Origin: Nitrospira sp.
Lineage (GTDB): Bacteria; Nitrospirota; Nitrospiria; Nitrospirales; Nitrospiraceae
Direction: 5' to 3'
Length of the DNA stretch: 6,094 bases
Assembly (NCBI GenBank): GCA_005116795.1
Contig: SWDL01000327.1
Coordinates: 1-6,094, forward strand
Positions 1 through 5,534 of the stretch are shown here, piece by piece. The translations under genes were made by a program, and so were the position numbers. Position 1 is the stretch's first letter. Each line of letters begins with the position of its first letter. A model generated the notes under the pieces. It worked only from the letters and a program-made list of their open reading frames with translations. It searched no databases and was not told the DNA's origin.

Positions 1-323
1 GTTGAGCCACGTTCGAATCGAGCGGCGGCCAGCGCATCGAGCACCCGCGCGACGGACCGCAAGGTCTTGTGCCGTTCACCGTCCGGAAGGGTCACCAGCA
101 CCGTCCGGAATCCCGCGCCTTTCAGCGAACGCAGGACTGTGGCTCCATACAGCCGACCCACCACGGGATTGGTGACCACCGCAGCCTTCCCGGAGAGGCC
201 GACGGACGTGAGCCGTTCGCCCACCTCCGCCAAGGCCCCACGTTTGATCACAATGTCGTAGGCCCGATCGCCTAAACCGACCGTCACGCGACGCTCTGTT
301 GATGGTGCGGTGTGCGGGGTCAT
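1..323 (-). CDS. aroB: 3-dehydroquinate synthase AroB, N-terminal part (cut by window edge)
   Basis: AroB converts DAHP to 3-dehydroquinate in the cytoplasm, the second step of the shikimate pathway, using NAD+ and a divalent metal. Only about 107 N-terminal residues are present out of roughly 360 usual for the family. Visible family features are the opening strand (VGLGDRAYDIVI, residues 15-26), the Rossmann-like VVTNPVVGRLYG (about residues 47-58), the DGERHKT motif (about residues 79-85) and the following helix ending in ERGS, just before the usual glycine-rich GGG segment. The reading frame is open to the left edge. The start used is ATG at 323-321; an in-frame TGA three codons upstream (332-330) rules out a longer form. 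No good Shine-Dalgarno precedes it. A GTG at 287-285 (codon 13) would leave MTVGLGDRAYD, closer to typical AroB N-termini, with only a weak AGAG upstream, so the start is unresolved. It follows aroC on the same strand after 122 bp. Confidence 0.9.
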   Translation of the reverse strand, partial: MTPHTAPSTERRVTVGLGDRAYDIVIKRGALAEVGERLTSVGLSGKAAVVTNPVVGRLYGATVLRSLKGAGFRTVLVTLPDGERHKTLRSVARVLDALAAARFERGS

Positions 324-445
324 GGCCGGTCACGGACTCACACCAGGCGTGGGCCGAAGGCGGGCAACGGCTTCGACTGCCGTTGCCGGCTCCGCCCGCG
401 GGAGTCTCAGAAAAATCGAGGGATCGTAGCACAGGGAGGGAGAAC
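324..445 (-). other. aroC-aroB intergenic region (122 bp)
   Basis: No gene is supported here. The region is too short for a shikimate kinase gene, which sits between aroC and aroB in some bacteria. It contains one strong hairpin (363-387). I see no convincing promoter hexamers and no T-run after the hairpin on the coding strand. Confidence 0.75.
363..387 (-). repeat. Perfect 9-bp inverted repeat (stem-loop) between aroC and aroB
   Basis: Arms GGCAACGGC (363-371) and GCCGTTGCC (379-387) are exact reverse complements around a 7-base loop. In mRNA this should be a stable GC-rich hairpin starting about 60 nt after the aroC stop codon and ending about 40 nt before the aroB ATG. Downstream on the coding strand comes mixed GC-rich sequence rather than a T-tract, so it is not a canonical intrinsic terminator. 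It could be an mRNA-stabilising or processing element, a weak attenuator, or a copy of a dispersed palindromic repeat. The repeat is seen; the role is inference. Confidence 0.7.
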
Positions 446-1606
446 TTAAAAGGACTTCACGTAGTCCTGGTAGGCATCGAAGTTTCGCTTCATCTCGTCG
501 AGCGTATCGCCGCCGAACTTCTCGATCATCGCATTGCCGATCTCGAAGGCGATCACGGCTTCACCGACGACGCCGGCGGCCGGGACTGTGCAGATATCGG
601 AGCGTTCCACGGTCGCCTCAACGGCCTCTTTGGTGTCGATGTCGACGCTCTTCTTCGGACTATAGAGCGTCGAGATCGGCTTCATGGCGACTCGCACGAC
701 GATCGGCTGACCATTGGTGATGCCGCCTTCCAGCCCCCCGGCACGATTGGTCTTGCGGACGAATTCCCGCCGGGTCTGGTCGTAGTAGATGTCGTCATGG
801 ACTTCCGAGCCGAACCGCCGGGCGGCTTCGAATCCCATCCCGATTTCCACGCCCTTCATGGCTTGGATGCTCATGGCCGCCATGCCGAGCCGAGTGCTCA
901 AGCGCCGGTCCCACTGCGCGTAGCTGCCGAGTCCGATCGGAGGATTGGTCACCACGACCTCGAAGACTCCTCCCAGCGTATCCCCCTTGTGTTTCGCCGC
1001 TCGGATGAGCTCGATCATAGCGGCGCCTGCGGTCTCATCGGGACACCGCACGTCCGACCCTTCGGCCCGTTCATAGGCATCGAGCGGGTCCTGCGGAGCC
1101 GTGGCCGTCACCGTCCCGATCTCCATGGTATAACTCACGACCCGCATGCCGAACGGCGACAAGAGCGCCTTCGCCACGCCGCCGATCGCCACTCGAATCG
1201 CCGTTTCCCGCGCACTCGCTTTTTCGAGCACGTTGCGCAAGTCCCGATGGCCGTACTTGATCGCCCCCACCAGATCCGCATGTCCCGGTCGAGGTCGCGT
1301 GACCACCTTCTCGACCGAGGCCGGTCCCGGCTCGGCCGCCATGACCTCTTTCCAATTCTCCCAGTCCTTGTTGGCGATCAGGAGTCCGATCGGATTGCCG
1401 AGCGTCTTGCCCTTTCGCACCCCGCAGGCGAACTCCACCCGATCCTGCTCGATGCGCATGCGCCCGCCACGGCCATAGCCCTTCTGTCTGCGGGCCAGAT
1501 CCTGATTGACCATCTCCGCGGTCAATGGCAGACCGGCAGGCACCCCTTCCAGCACCGCCAGGAGGCACTTTCCGTGGGATTCGCCGCCGTTGAGGTAGCG
1601 CAACAT
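446..1606 (-). CDS. aroC: Chorismate synthase AroC
   Basis: AroC performs the last step of the shikimate pathway: trans-elimination of phosphate from EPSP to give chorismate, precursor of aromatic amino acids, folates and quinones. It needs reduced FMN and works as a cytoplasmic tetramer. The 386-residue length is full size. The N-terminus RYLNGGESHG (residues 3-12) belongs to the RYLTAGESHG-type branch. The second signature runs from GHADL (108-112) through IKYGHRDLRNVLEKASARETA (about 116-136). The third is RSDICTVPA...EKFGGD (335-367). His11 and His109 match the two invariant catalytic histidines, and Asp337 lies in the RSD motif. The arginine-rich FMN/EPSP site is represented by ARRQKGYGRGGRM (38-50). 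ATG at 1606-1604 is well placed for the family although the Shine-Dalgarno is poor. It lies 119 bp after pilQ and 122 bp before aroB, all on one strand. Nothing suggests damage. Confidence 0.97.
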   Translation of the reverse strand: MLRYLNGGESHGKCLLAVLEGVPAGLPLTAEMVNQDLARRQKGYGRGGRMRIEQDRVEFACGVRKGKTLGNPIGLLIANKDWENWKEVMAAEPGPASVEKVVTRPRPGHADLVGAIKYGHRDLRNVLEKASARETAIRVAIGGVAKALLSPFGMRVVSYTMEIGTVTATAPQDPLDAYERAEGSDVRCPDETAGAAMIELIRAAKHKGDTLGGVFEVVVTNPPIGLGSYAQWDRRLSTRLGMAAMSIQAMKGVEIGMGFEAARRFGSEVHDDIYYDQTRREFVRKTNRAGGLEGGITNGQPIVVRVAMKPISTLYSPKKSVDIDTKEAVEATVERSDICTVPAAGVVGEAVIAFEIGNAMIEKFGGDTLDEMKRNFDAYQDYVKSF

Positions 1607-1670
1607 GGGACTTAGAGTACCCCGGCGCGAGCGTCTATTGCAACGGGATGAGAGAGAGGAGGGATGCCCA

Positions 1671-1694
1671 CGCCGGTCCGTCGGCAGACCGGTG
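1671..1694 (-). repeat. Stem-loop between pilQ and aroC
   Basis: CCGGTC (1673-1678) and GACCGG (1687-1692) are exact reverse complements around an 8-base loop. A G-T wobble (1672/1693) and a C-G pair (1671/1694) extend the stem to 8 bp. On the coding strand it is followed by a C/T-rich stretch, not a U-run, so a classical rho-independent terminator is doubtful. Partial termination, RNA processing, or no function are all possible. Confidence 0.5.
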
Positions 1695-1695
1695 C

Positions 1696-1703
1696 GGGGG
1701 GGG
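1696..1703 (-). repeat. Homopolymer run of eight C (G on plus strand)
   Basis: Eight identical bases lie 22 bp downstream of the pilQ stop codon, outside any gene. Such runs are prone to slippage and sequencing error, but here a length change would not alter a reading frame. It directly precedes the intergenic hairpin in the transcript. Confidence 0.8.
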
Positions 1704-1725
1704 ACGGACGAGCGCTCCTCGCGTC

Positions 1726-3759
1726 TTACGTTTTAATGATCGTCGGCGTGAGGAAGATGAGCAACTCCTGCTTATTGATGGTCTCGGTCTTGCTCTTAAA
1801 GAACCATCCGATGACCGGAATCCGCGAGAACCATGGCACGCCCTGCGAGAAGTTGGTCTGGTTATCGACGAAGATTCCGCCGATGACCATCGTCTCACCG
1901 TCCCGCACCAGAACCTGCGTCGTCGCCTCGCGCTTGTCGATGCTGGGACCGGCCGGGTTGCTGCGCGTGCCGACCGCATTCCGTGTCGCCCGGACTCTCA
2001 GAAGAATCTGTTTCGCGGTTTCTTTTGGATCACGCGAGGTGATCTGAGGGGTGACTTGCAGCGTCAGGTTGGCATCCACAAACGTGGTCTGCGTTCCCTG
2101 CAAGGAGATCGTCTGGAAGGGAATCGACTCGCCCTGCTCGATCCGCGCCTCACGTTTATCCAGGGTAATGATCTTCGGCGCCGCGATGACTTTGGCCAGG
2201 TTGAGCAACTCACCGGCCGAGAGGCGAAGATCCAGCACATCGGCCCCCAAGGTGCCGAACGTCATGCCGACCGCCGGCACCGCGCTGAGACCGGTGACCG
2301 TGGCCGGCAGATTCACCAGGAACTGGGAGGTTTGCGCGCCGAAGGCATCTTGGATCACAGTGGAGCCGCCGCCGCCCTGTCCGCGCAAGTTGACCACTTT
2401 GCCGTTGGCGAGGGTGTTCAAATTGGCATAGCCCCACTGGATCCCCAACGAACGAATGTACGTGGTATCGGCCTGCACAATCCGCGATTCGATCTGCACC
2501 TGGGGGACCTCGAGGTCCAACCCCTCCACCAGCTTCCTGAAGATGGCGACGTTACTCGGCGTATCTCGAATCACGAGCAGGTTGCTGCCGGCGCTGACGT
2601 TCAACTGCCCGCGTGGAGTCAAGTAGGGTCGCAAGGTGCCCTGGACTTCCTGCGCCTGAAGATTTCGAATGTAGATGACTTCGGTCACAAGATCCTCGGC
2701 CTTCGACTTTGATTCCTTGGCCTTGGCCTCTTCGTCCTGCTGACGGGACAGATTCGACAGGGAATCAATCCAGACGATATTGCCTTCGCGGATCATGCCG
2801 AGATTGTTCATCTTGAGGAGCATGTCGAGCGCCTGGTCCCACGGCACCCCGACGAGTTTCATCGTGACCTTGGATTTCACATTTTCGCCGACCACGATGT
2901 TGAAACCGCTGACCTCCGCAATGAGGCGCAGGACATTGCTGATATCGGCCTGTTGGAAATCCATCGAGATCCGGCGCCCGACATACCGGCGCTGACCGAG
3001 TTCCTCGGTGGGTTCGGTCTGCGCAGGCGTCTTCTCGTCCGGCGCCATTTGCGCCAACCGAGGTTGATCCGGTCTCCCGGCCACGGCGTCGTGCAACGCA
3101 GCAGGAACCGCGACTCCCTGGTTGGGGAGACGATCACCGGAGAGTGATCGTGGCACGGTTGTCTCCCGGTCCTGCTCCTTCCGTGAGGCCGAGTGGCGCA
3201 CCGCGGACGCGTCGACCGTGATCAGGCGTCCTGCAGGAGCTCCAGCGTCCGTCCGCTCGTCGACCAATTGCACCGCCAATTGAGACGGGCTCGGGGTCAG
3301 CGTGTAGCGCACCGGCTTGGACAGATCGAAAACCAGCCGCACCTTGTCCGCATGCCGGCCGACACGAATCTGCTTCAAGAGCTCGTGCTCCACCGGCATC
3401 GCGCGGGCGCCGAATGCCGTGCCGACGTCATGGAGGTCCAACACCAGACGCTGGCGATCCATCTGCGTCACGTCATAGCGGAACCCCCCATCTCCGCGCA
3501 GGACGACGGTCACGTTCTGATCACCCCGCTGCACATCCACCTTGTTCAGCATGGTGGCCGGCGTGAGCCCCGCAGAGGGAATCGGATGATCGGCTTCCGC
3601 CTCCGCGAGGACACGATCCCCCTGATCGGTCGCCGAGAGACGAGTCCCGGTGTCTGAAATCGCCGCGGAGGCCGGCGCCTGGACCAGGCCCCAGGAAGTC
3701 AGGGCCAGCCAGAGCAGGCCGGTTCGAAGCCTTGCCGGTGAGGTCTGTAGGATGTTCAT
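1726..3759 (-). CDS. pilQ: Type IV pilus outer-membrane secretin PilQ
   Basis: PilQ forms the multimeric outer-membrane channel through which the type IV pilus extends and retracts. The 677 residues show the full secretin layout: a Sec signal peptide (hydrophobic core about 12-27, AxA-like site ASA at 30-32); one AMIN peptidoglycan-binding domain (about 71-166); a polar, low-complexity linker (about 170-258); the N0/STN domain (about 261-335, MDFQQADISNVLRLIAEVSG); a charged segment (338-357); the N1 domain (about 357-416); and the secretin domain (about 420-676). Within the last are QIESRIV, a Gly-rich loop with GGGGS (463-466 plus Ser), APKIITLDKREARI, GESIPF (543-548), the LTLQVTPQIT strand, and the late motif IPVIGWFFKS (647-656) followed by ELLIFLTPTII. 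ATG at 3759-3757 overlaps the pilP stop as ATGA, and AGAGAG lies 6 nt upstream, so start and coupling are well supported. The usual pilot protein PilF/PilW is not in the window. Confidence 0.96.
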   Translation of the reverse strand: MNILQTSPARLRTGLLWLALTSWGLVQAPASAAISDTGTRLSATDQGDRVLAEAEADHPIPSAGLTPATMLNKVDVQRGDQNVTVVLRGDGGFRYDVTQMDRQRLVLDLHDVGTAFGARAMPVEHELLKQIRVGRHADKVRLVFDLSKPVRYTLTPSPSQLAVQLVDERTDAGAPAGRLITVDASAVRHSASRKEQDRETTVPRSLSGDRLPNQGVAVPAALHDAVAGRPDQPRLAQMAPDEKTPAQTEPTEELGQRRYVGRRISMDFQQADISNVLRLIAEVSGFNIVVGENVKSKVTMKLVGVPWDQALDMLLKMNNLGMIREGNIVWIDSLSNLSRQQDEEAKAKESKSKAEDLVTEVIYIRNLQAQEVQGTLRPYLTPRGQLNVSAGSNLLVIRDTPSNVAIFRKLVEGLDLEVPQVQIESRIVQADTTYIRSLGIQWGYANLNTLANGKVVNLRGQGGGGSTVIQDAFGAQTSQFLVNLPATVTGLSAVPAVGMTFGTLGADVLDLRLSAGELLNLAKVIAAPKIITLDKREARIEQGESIPFQTISLQGTQTTFVDANLTLQVTPQITSRDPKETAKQILLRVRATRNAVGTRSNPAGPSIDKREATTQVLVRDGETMVIGGIFVDNQTNFSQGVPWFSRIPVIGWFFKSKTETINKQELLIFLTPTIIKT

Positions 3760-4388
3760 TCTTGGCTCTCTTTCGGGTGGAGACGCATGACGATCTCACG
3801 GGTCTGTTTGTTTCCGTAGACGTCCGTCAGACGCTCATGAATCACGATGGCCGAGGTGGTAATCGAATCCGCCACCCCGCTGTTCGATCCCAACCTCGTC
3901 CCGGGACGGACGGTATATCCTTTCCCATCACTCGTCTGGACCATCGCGGTATATCCAAACCCGCCCCAGATGATTCCGATGAGACTGAGCTCGGAGAGGG
4001 AGACCCGTTGGAGCGGAGGGAGATTGCGGAGATCTTCCTTGGGCTCCCCACCCCTCGGGAGCATGACGGCGAAGGGATCGCGGCGCCCTCCCGGGGCATA
4101 GGAATACCCATTCGCGAACGGAAGACTCGGCGCGGGACCGGAGGACAGGGCTGAGGCGGGAAAACCTCCTGAAATCTGGTTCGGCGGTGCGGACGAATCC
4201 GGCGCCTGTGCGCGAACCACGCCATGCGCCGACGTGGCGCCCCCCGTTCCTGCAGGAGGAGCAGACATCTCTGCCGCCGCCTGCCGGCTCCCCATCACCC
4301 ACGCGACACTCAACAGGCCGGCCAGAATGAGACTTCCGTATGCCTGCACTCGCAGCCCTCTCTTACTTGGTCGCCGTCGCGGCCACAT
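3756..4388 (-). CDS. pilP: Type IV pilus alignment protein PilP
   Basis: PilP is the periplasmic link between the PilN/PilO inner-membrane complex and the N0 domain of PilQ. With the start used here it has 210 residues: a basic n-region (RRRPSKR, 4-10), one hydrophobic segment (about 16-33) with AAA at 37-39, a Pro/Ser/Ala/Gly-rich disordered stretch (about 40-95), the family motif GGRRDPF (100-106), and the C-terminal beta domain (about 125-205) with LIGIIWG, GYTAMVQ, GKGYTVRPGTRLG and an ending ...EIVMRLHP. The protein contains no cysteine, so there is no lipobox, unlike the lipoprotein PilP of Neisseria and Pseudomonas. Start choice: TTG at 4415 has no ribosome site. ATG at 4388-4386 has GAGG 9 nt upstream and gives a charged n-region. 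GTG at 4349-4347 has a stronger AGAGGG at 6 nt but an uncharged N-terminus. I prefer the ATG, moderately. The gene overlaps the end of pilO by 26 bp and ends in an ATGA overlap with pilQ. Confidence 0.92.
   Translation of the reverse strand: MWPRRRPSKRGLRVQAYGSLILAGLLSVAWVMGSRQAAAEMSAPPAGTGGATSAHGVVRAQAPDSSAPPNQISGGFPASALSSGPAPSLPFANGYSYAPGGRRDPFAVMLPRGGEPKEDLRNLPPLQRVSLSELSLIGIIWGGFGYTAMVQTSDGKGYTVRPGTRLGSNSGVADSITTSAIVIHERLTDVYGNKQTREIVMRLHPKESQE
4356..4362 (-). promoter_or_regulatory. Candidate ribosome binding site for an alternative GTG start of pilP
   Basis: GAGAGGG lies directly after the pilO stop codon and 6 nt before an in-frame GTG (4349-4347) in pilP. Its strength argues for a shorter PilP of 197 residues. 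Against it, that form begins directly with the hydrophobic segment and lacks basic residues. The rival ATG at 4388 has a weaker GAGG (4401-4398) upstream. Confidence 0.45.
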
Positions 4389-4980
4389 TCGCCTTTGCCT
4401 CTTGGGGGGCCACAAATGCCGTCAGTTCGAATGCCGTCTGGATCATGACCCGTCCCTGGTCGATCCGCGGCGCCCCCATCTTCAGATCCGACACATTGAT
4501 GATTCGGGGAAATTTGTTGATGCGATCGAAGAAGAGACCGGCGGTGTGGTACCCGCCCGCCACCTCCACACTCACCGGCATGCGCACAAAGAGCTTGGAG
4601 GGATCCTCGCTCTGGGCGCCGGGCTTCCACAACTTCACATCAAGACCGAGTCGCACCCCCAGATCCGAAATCTGCTTCAACAGCATGACCGCCTCTTCTT
4701 CGGGCGGAAGCTGCTCTTTTTTCTTGGCCAACTCGATCTCGAGCTGCTTGTTGGCAGCGATCAATTCGTCCAAATGCTGGACTTTGATGCTGAGCGTCTG
4801 AATTTCGGCATCGAGCTTTCCGATGCTCTCCTGGAGCACCACCAGCACCTCTTGTTTCGGTTCCACTATATAGAGATAGAACGCCGTGGCCAGTCCCCCG
4901 ACCACGACGATCAGCAGGGCCACCTTCTGAAACAACGGCACCGTATTCAGAAACTCGAGGTCGATCTTCGGAAGTTCCAC
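4363..4980 (-). CDS. pilO: Type IV pilus inner-membrane alignment protein PilO
   Basis: PilO pairs with PilN in the inner membrane and binds PilP, transmitting between the cytoplasmic motor and the secretin. The 205 residues (usual length) show a short cytoplasmic N-terminus, one transmembrane segment (about 18-38, ALLIVVVGGLATAFYLYIV), a periplasmic coiled coil (about 42-92), the characteristic LPPEEEAVMLLKQIS segment (91-105), and a ferredoxin-like domain (about 105-192) including VEVAGGYHTAGLFFDRINKFPRI (about 138-160). The start is GTG at 4980-4978, with GAAGG 7 nt upstream and 2 bp after the pilN stop, so the unusual start codon is well supported. The gene ends inside the pilP reading frame (overlap 26 bp with the preferred pilP ATG). 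Confidence 0.95.
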   Translation of the reverse strand: MELPKIDLEFLNTVPLFQKVALLIVVVGGLATAFYLYIVEPKQEVLVVLQESIGKLDAEIQTLSIKVQHLDELIAANKQLEIELAKKKEQLPPEEEAVMLLKQISDLGVRLGLDVKLWKPGAQSEDPSKLFVRMPVSVEVAGGYHTAGLFFDRINKFPRIINVSDLKMGAPRIDQGRVMIQTAFELTAFVAPQEAKANVAATATK

Positions 4981-4982
4981 GG

Positions 4983-5534
4983 TTACGCCTTCAAGAGAAA
5001 ATTCACCCGAAATTGGTAGACGTTGAGCTTGCCTTCCGTGCCCGATCGGGTTTCGATCAATCGGATATTGGTGAAATACTCCGTGTGGCGCAGATTGTTG
5101 ACGAACTCCACCACGTCGTCGTTCGTCCAGGCTCGACCCTCGACTTCCACTTCCTGACCTTTGACGTTCAGGCGGACGAGCCAGAGCCGGAGCGGGTCGA
5201 GACTCTGGCTGACGTAGTCCAAGATTCGGACGGGCCCGGAGCGGGAAAGCTGCAGTTGCTCGATAATGCGGTTCTTGTCTTCCAGCAGCTTCTTCCTGGC
5301 CTCGAAGTCCTGGACCTGCTTGACCTTGTCCTTGAGCAGCGCGAGCTGCTTGTCCTTCTCCTGCTTCTCGAACTGACGTGATTCGATGTCACGGTCCAGC
5401 GACCAGGAAAAGTACAGACAGATGCCGAGCGTGAGCACGAGGACGCCCAGGCCGACAGAGACTTCTGTGCGGAGATTCTGTTGCTTCTGGACGGCCTTTG
5501 CCCGAGGCCCTGGGAGGAGATTGATGCGAATCAT
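4983..5534 (-). CDS. pilN: Type IV pilus inner-membrane alignment protein PilN
   Basis: PilN anchors the cytoplasmic PilM to the inner-membrane PilN/PilO complex. The 183 residues begin MIRINLLP; the INLLP tail (residues 4-8) is the conserved peptide that sits in a groove of PilM. Next come a basic cytoplasmic segment (11-22), one transmembrane helix (about 24-44), a long charged coiled coil (about 45-97, rich in Lys, Glu and Gln), and a periplasmic ferredoxin-like domain (about 100-183) containing LRLWLVRLNVKGQEVEVEGRA and a C-terminal YQFRVNF strand. ATG at 5534-5532 overlaps the pilM TGA (ATGA). No clear Shine-Dalgarno precedes it, so translation is probably coupled to pilM. Size and architecture are typical of the family. 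Confidence 0.95.
   Translation of the reverse strand: MIRINLLPGPRAKAVQKQQNLRTEVSVGLGVLVLTLGICLYFSWSLDRDIESRQFEKQEKDKQLALLKDKVKQVQDFEARKKLLEDKNRIIEQLQLSRSGPVRILDYVSQSLDPLRLWLVRLNVKGQEVEVEGRAWTNDDVVEFVNNLRHTEYFTNIRLIETRSGTEGKLNVYQFRVNFLLKA
4988..4992 (-). promoter_or_regulatory. Ribosome binding site of pilO
   Basis: GAAGG lies 7 nt before the GTG start of pilO, within the last codons of pilN. It supports the GTG as the real start. Confidence 0.7.

Larger units (their letters stand above)
1607..1725 (-). other. pilQ-aroC intergenic region (119 bp)
   Basis: No coding sequence is supported. In the direction of transcription it holds a run of eight C (1703-1696), a hairpin (1694-1671), then a pyrimidine-rich stretch (about 1669-1648) before the aroC start. 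The only promoter-like hexamers, TTGCAA and TACTCT with 18-bp spacing, match consensus poorly and end about 8 bp before the aroC ATG, so I do not call a promoter. The region separates the pilus genes from the shikimate genes and may uncouple their expression. Confidence 0.7.

Noticed and set aside
363..387. Rho-independent terminator after aroC
   Set aside because: The stem is strong, but no T-run follows on the coding strand, so it is listed as a hairpin only.
76..432. 118-codon minus-strand open frame over the aroC-aroB gap
   Set aside because: It is in a different frame from aroB and overlaps its clear N-terminal coding sequence. The translation has no family resemblance and is not a remnant of aroK.
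299..1615. 438-codon plus-strand open frame opposite aroC
   Set aside because: It lies fully antisense to a chorismate synthase with all family signatures. Its translation is rich in His, Arg and Asp with no recognisable domain, as expected from the complement of GC-rich codons.
1607..1646. Possible promoter for aroC (TTGCAA, 18-bp spacer, TACTCT)
   Set aside because: The hexamers match consensus poorly and the -10 would sit about 8 bp from the ATG, leaving almost no leader.
1648..2712. 354-codon plus-strand open frame opposite the 3' half of pilQ
   Set aside because: It is antisense to the conserved secretin domain, has no recognisable motif and a shadow-like composition.
4386..4415. Extension of PilP to the TTG at 4415
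   Set aside because: No Shine-Dalgarno lies upstream, and it only adds nine residues of overlap with pilO.
4234..5019. 261-codon plus-strand open frame opposite pilO and pilP
   Set aside because: It covers the antisense of two well-supported genes, crosses their boundaries and shows no domain.
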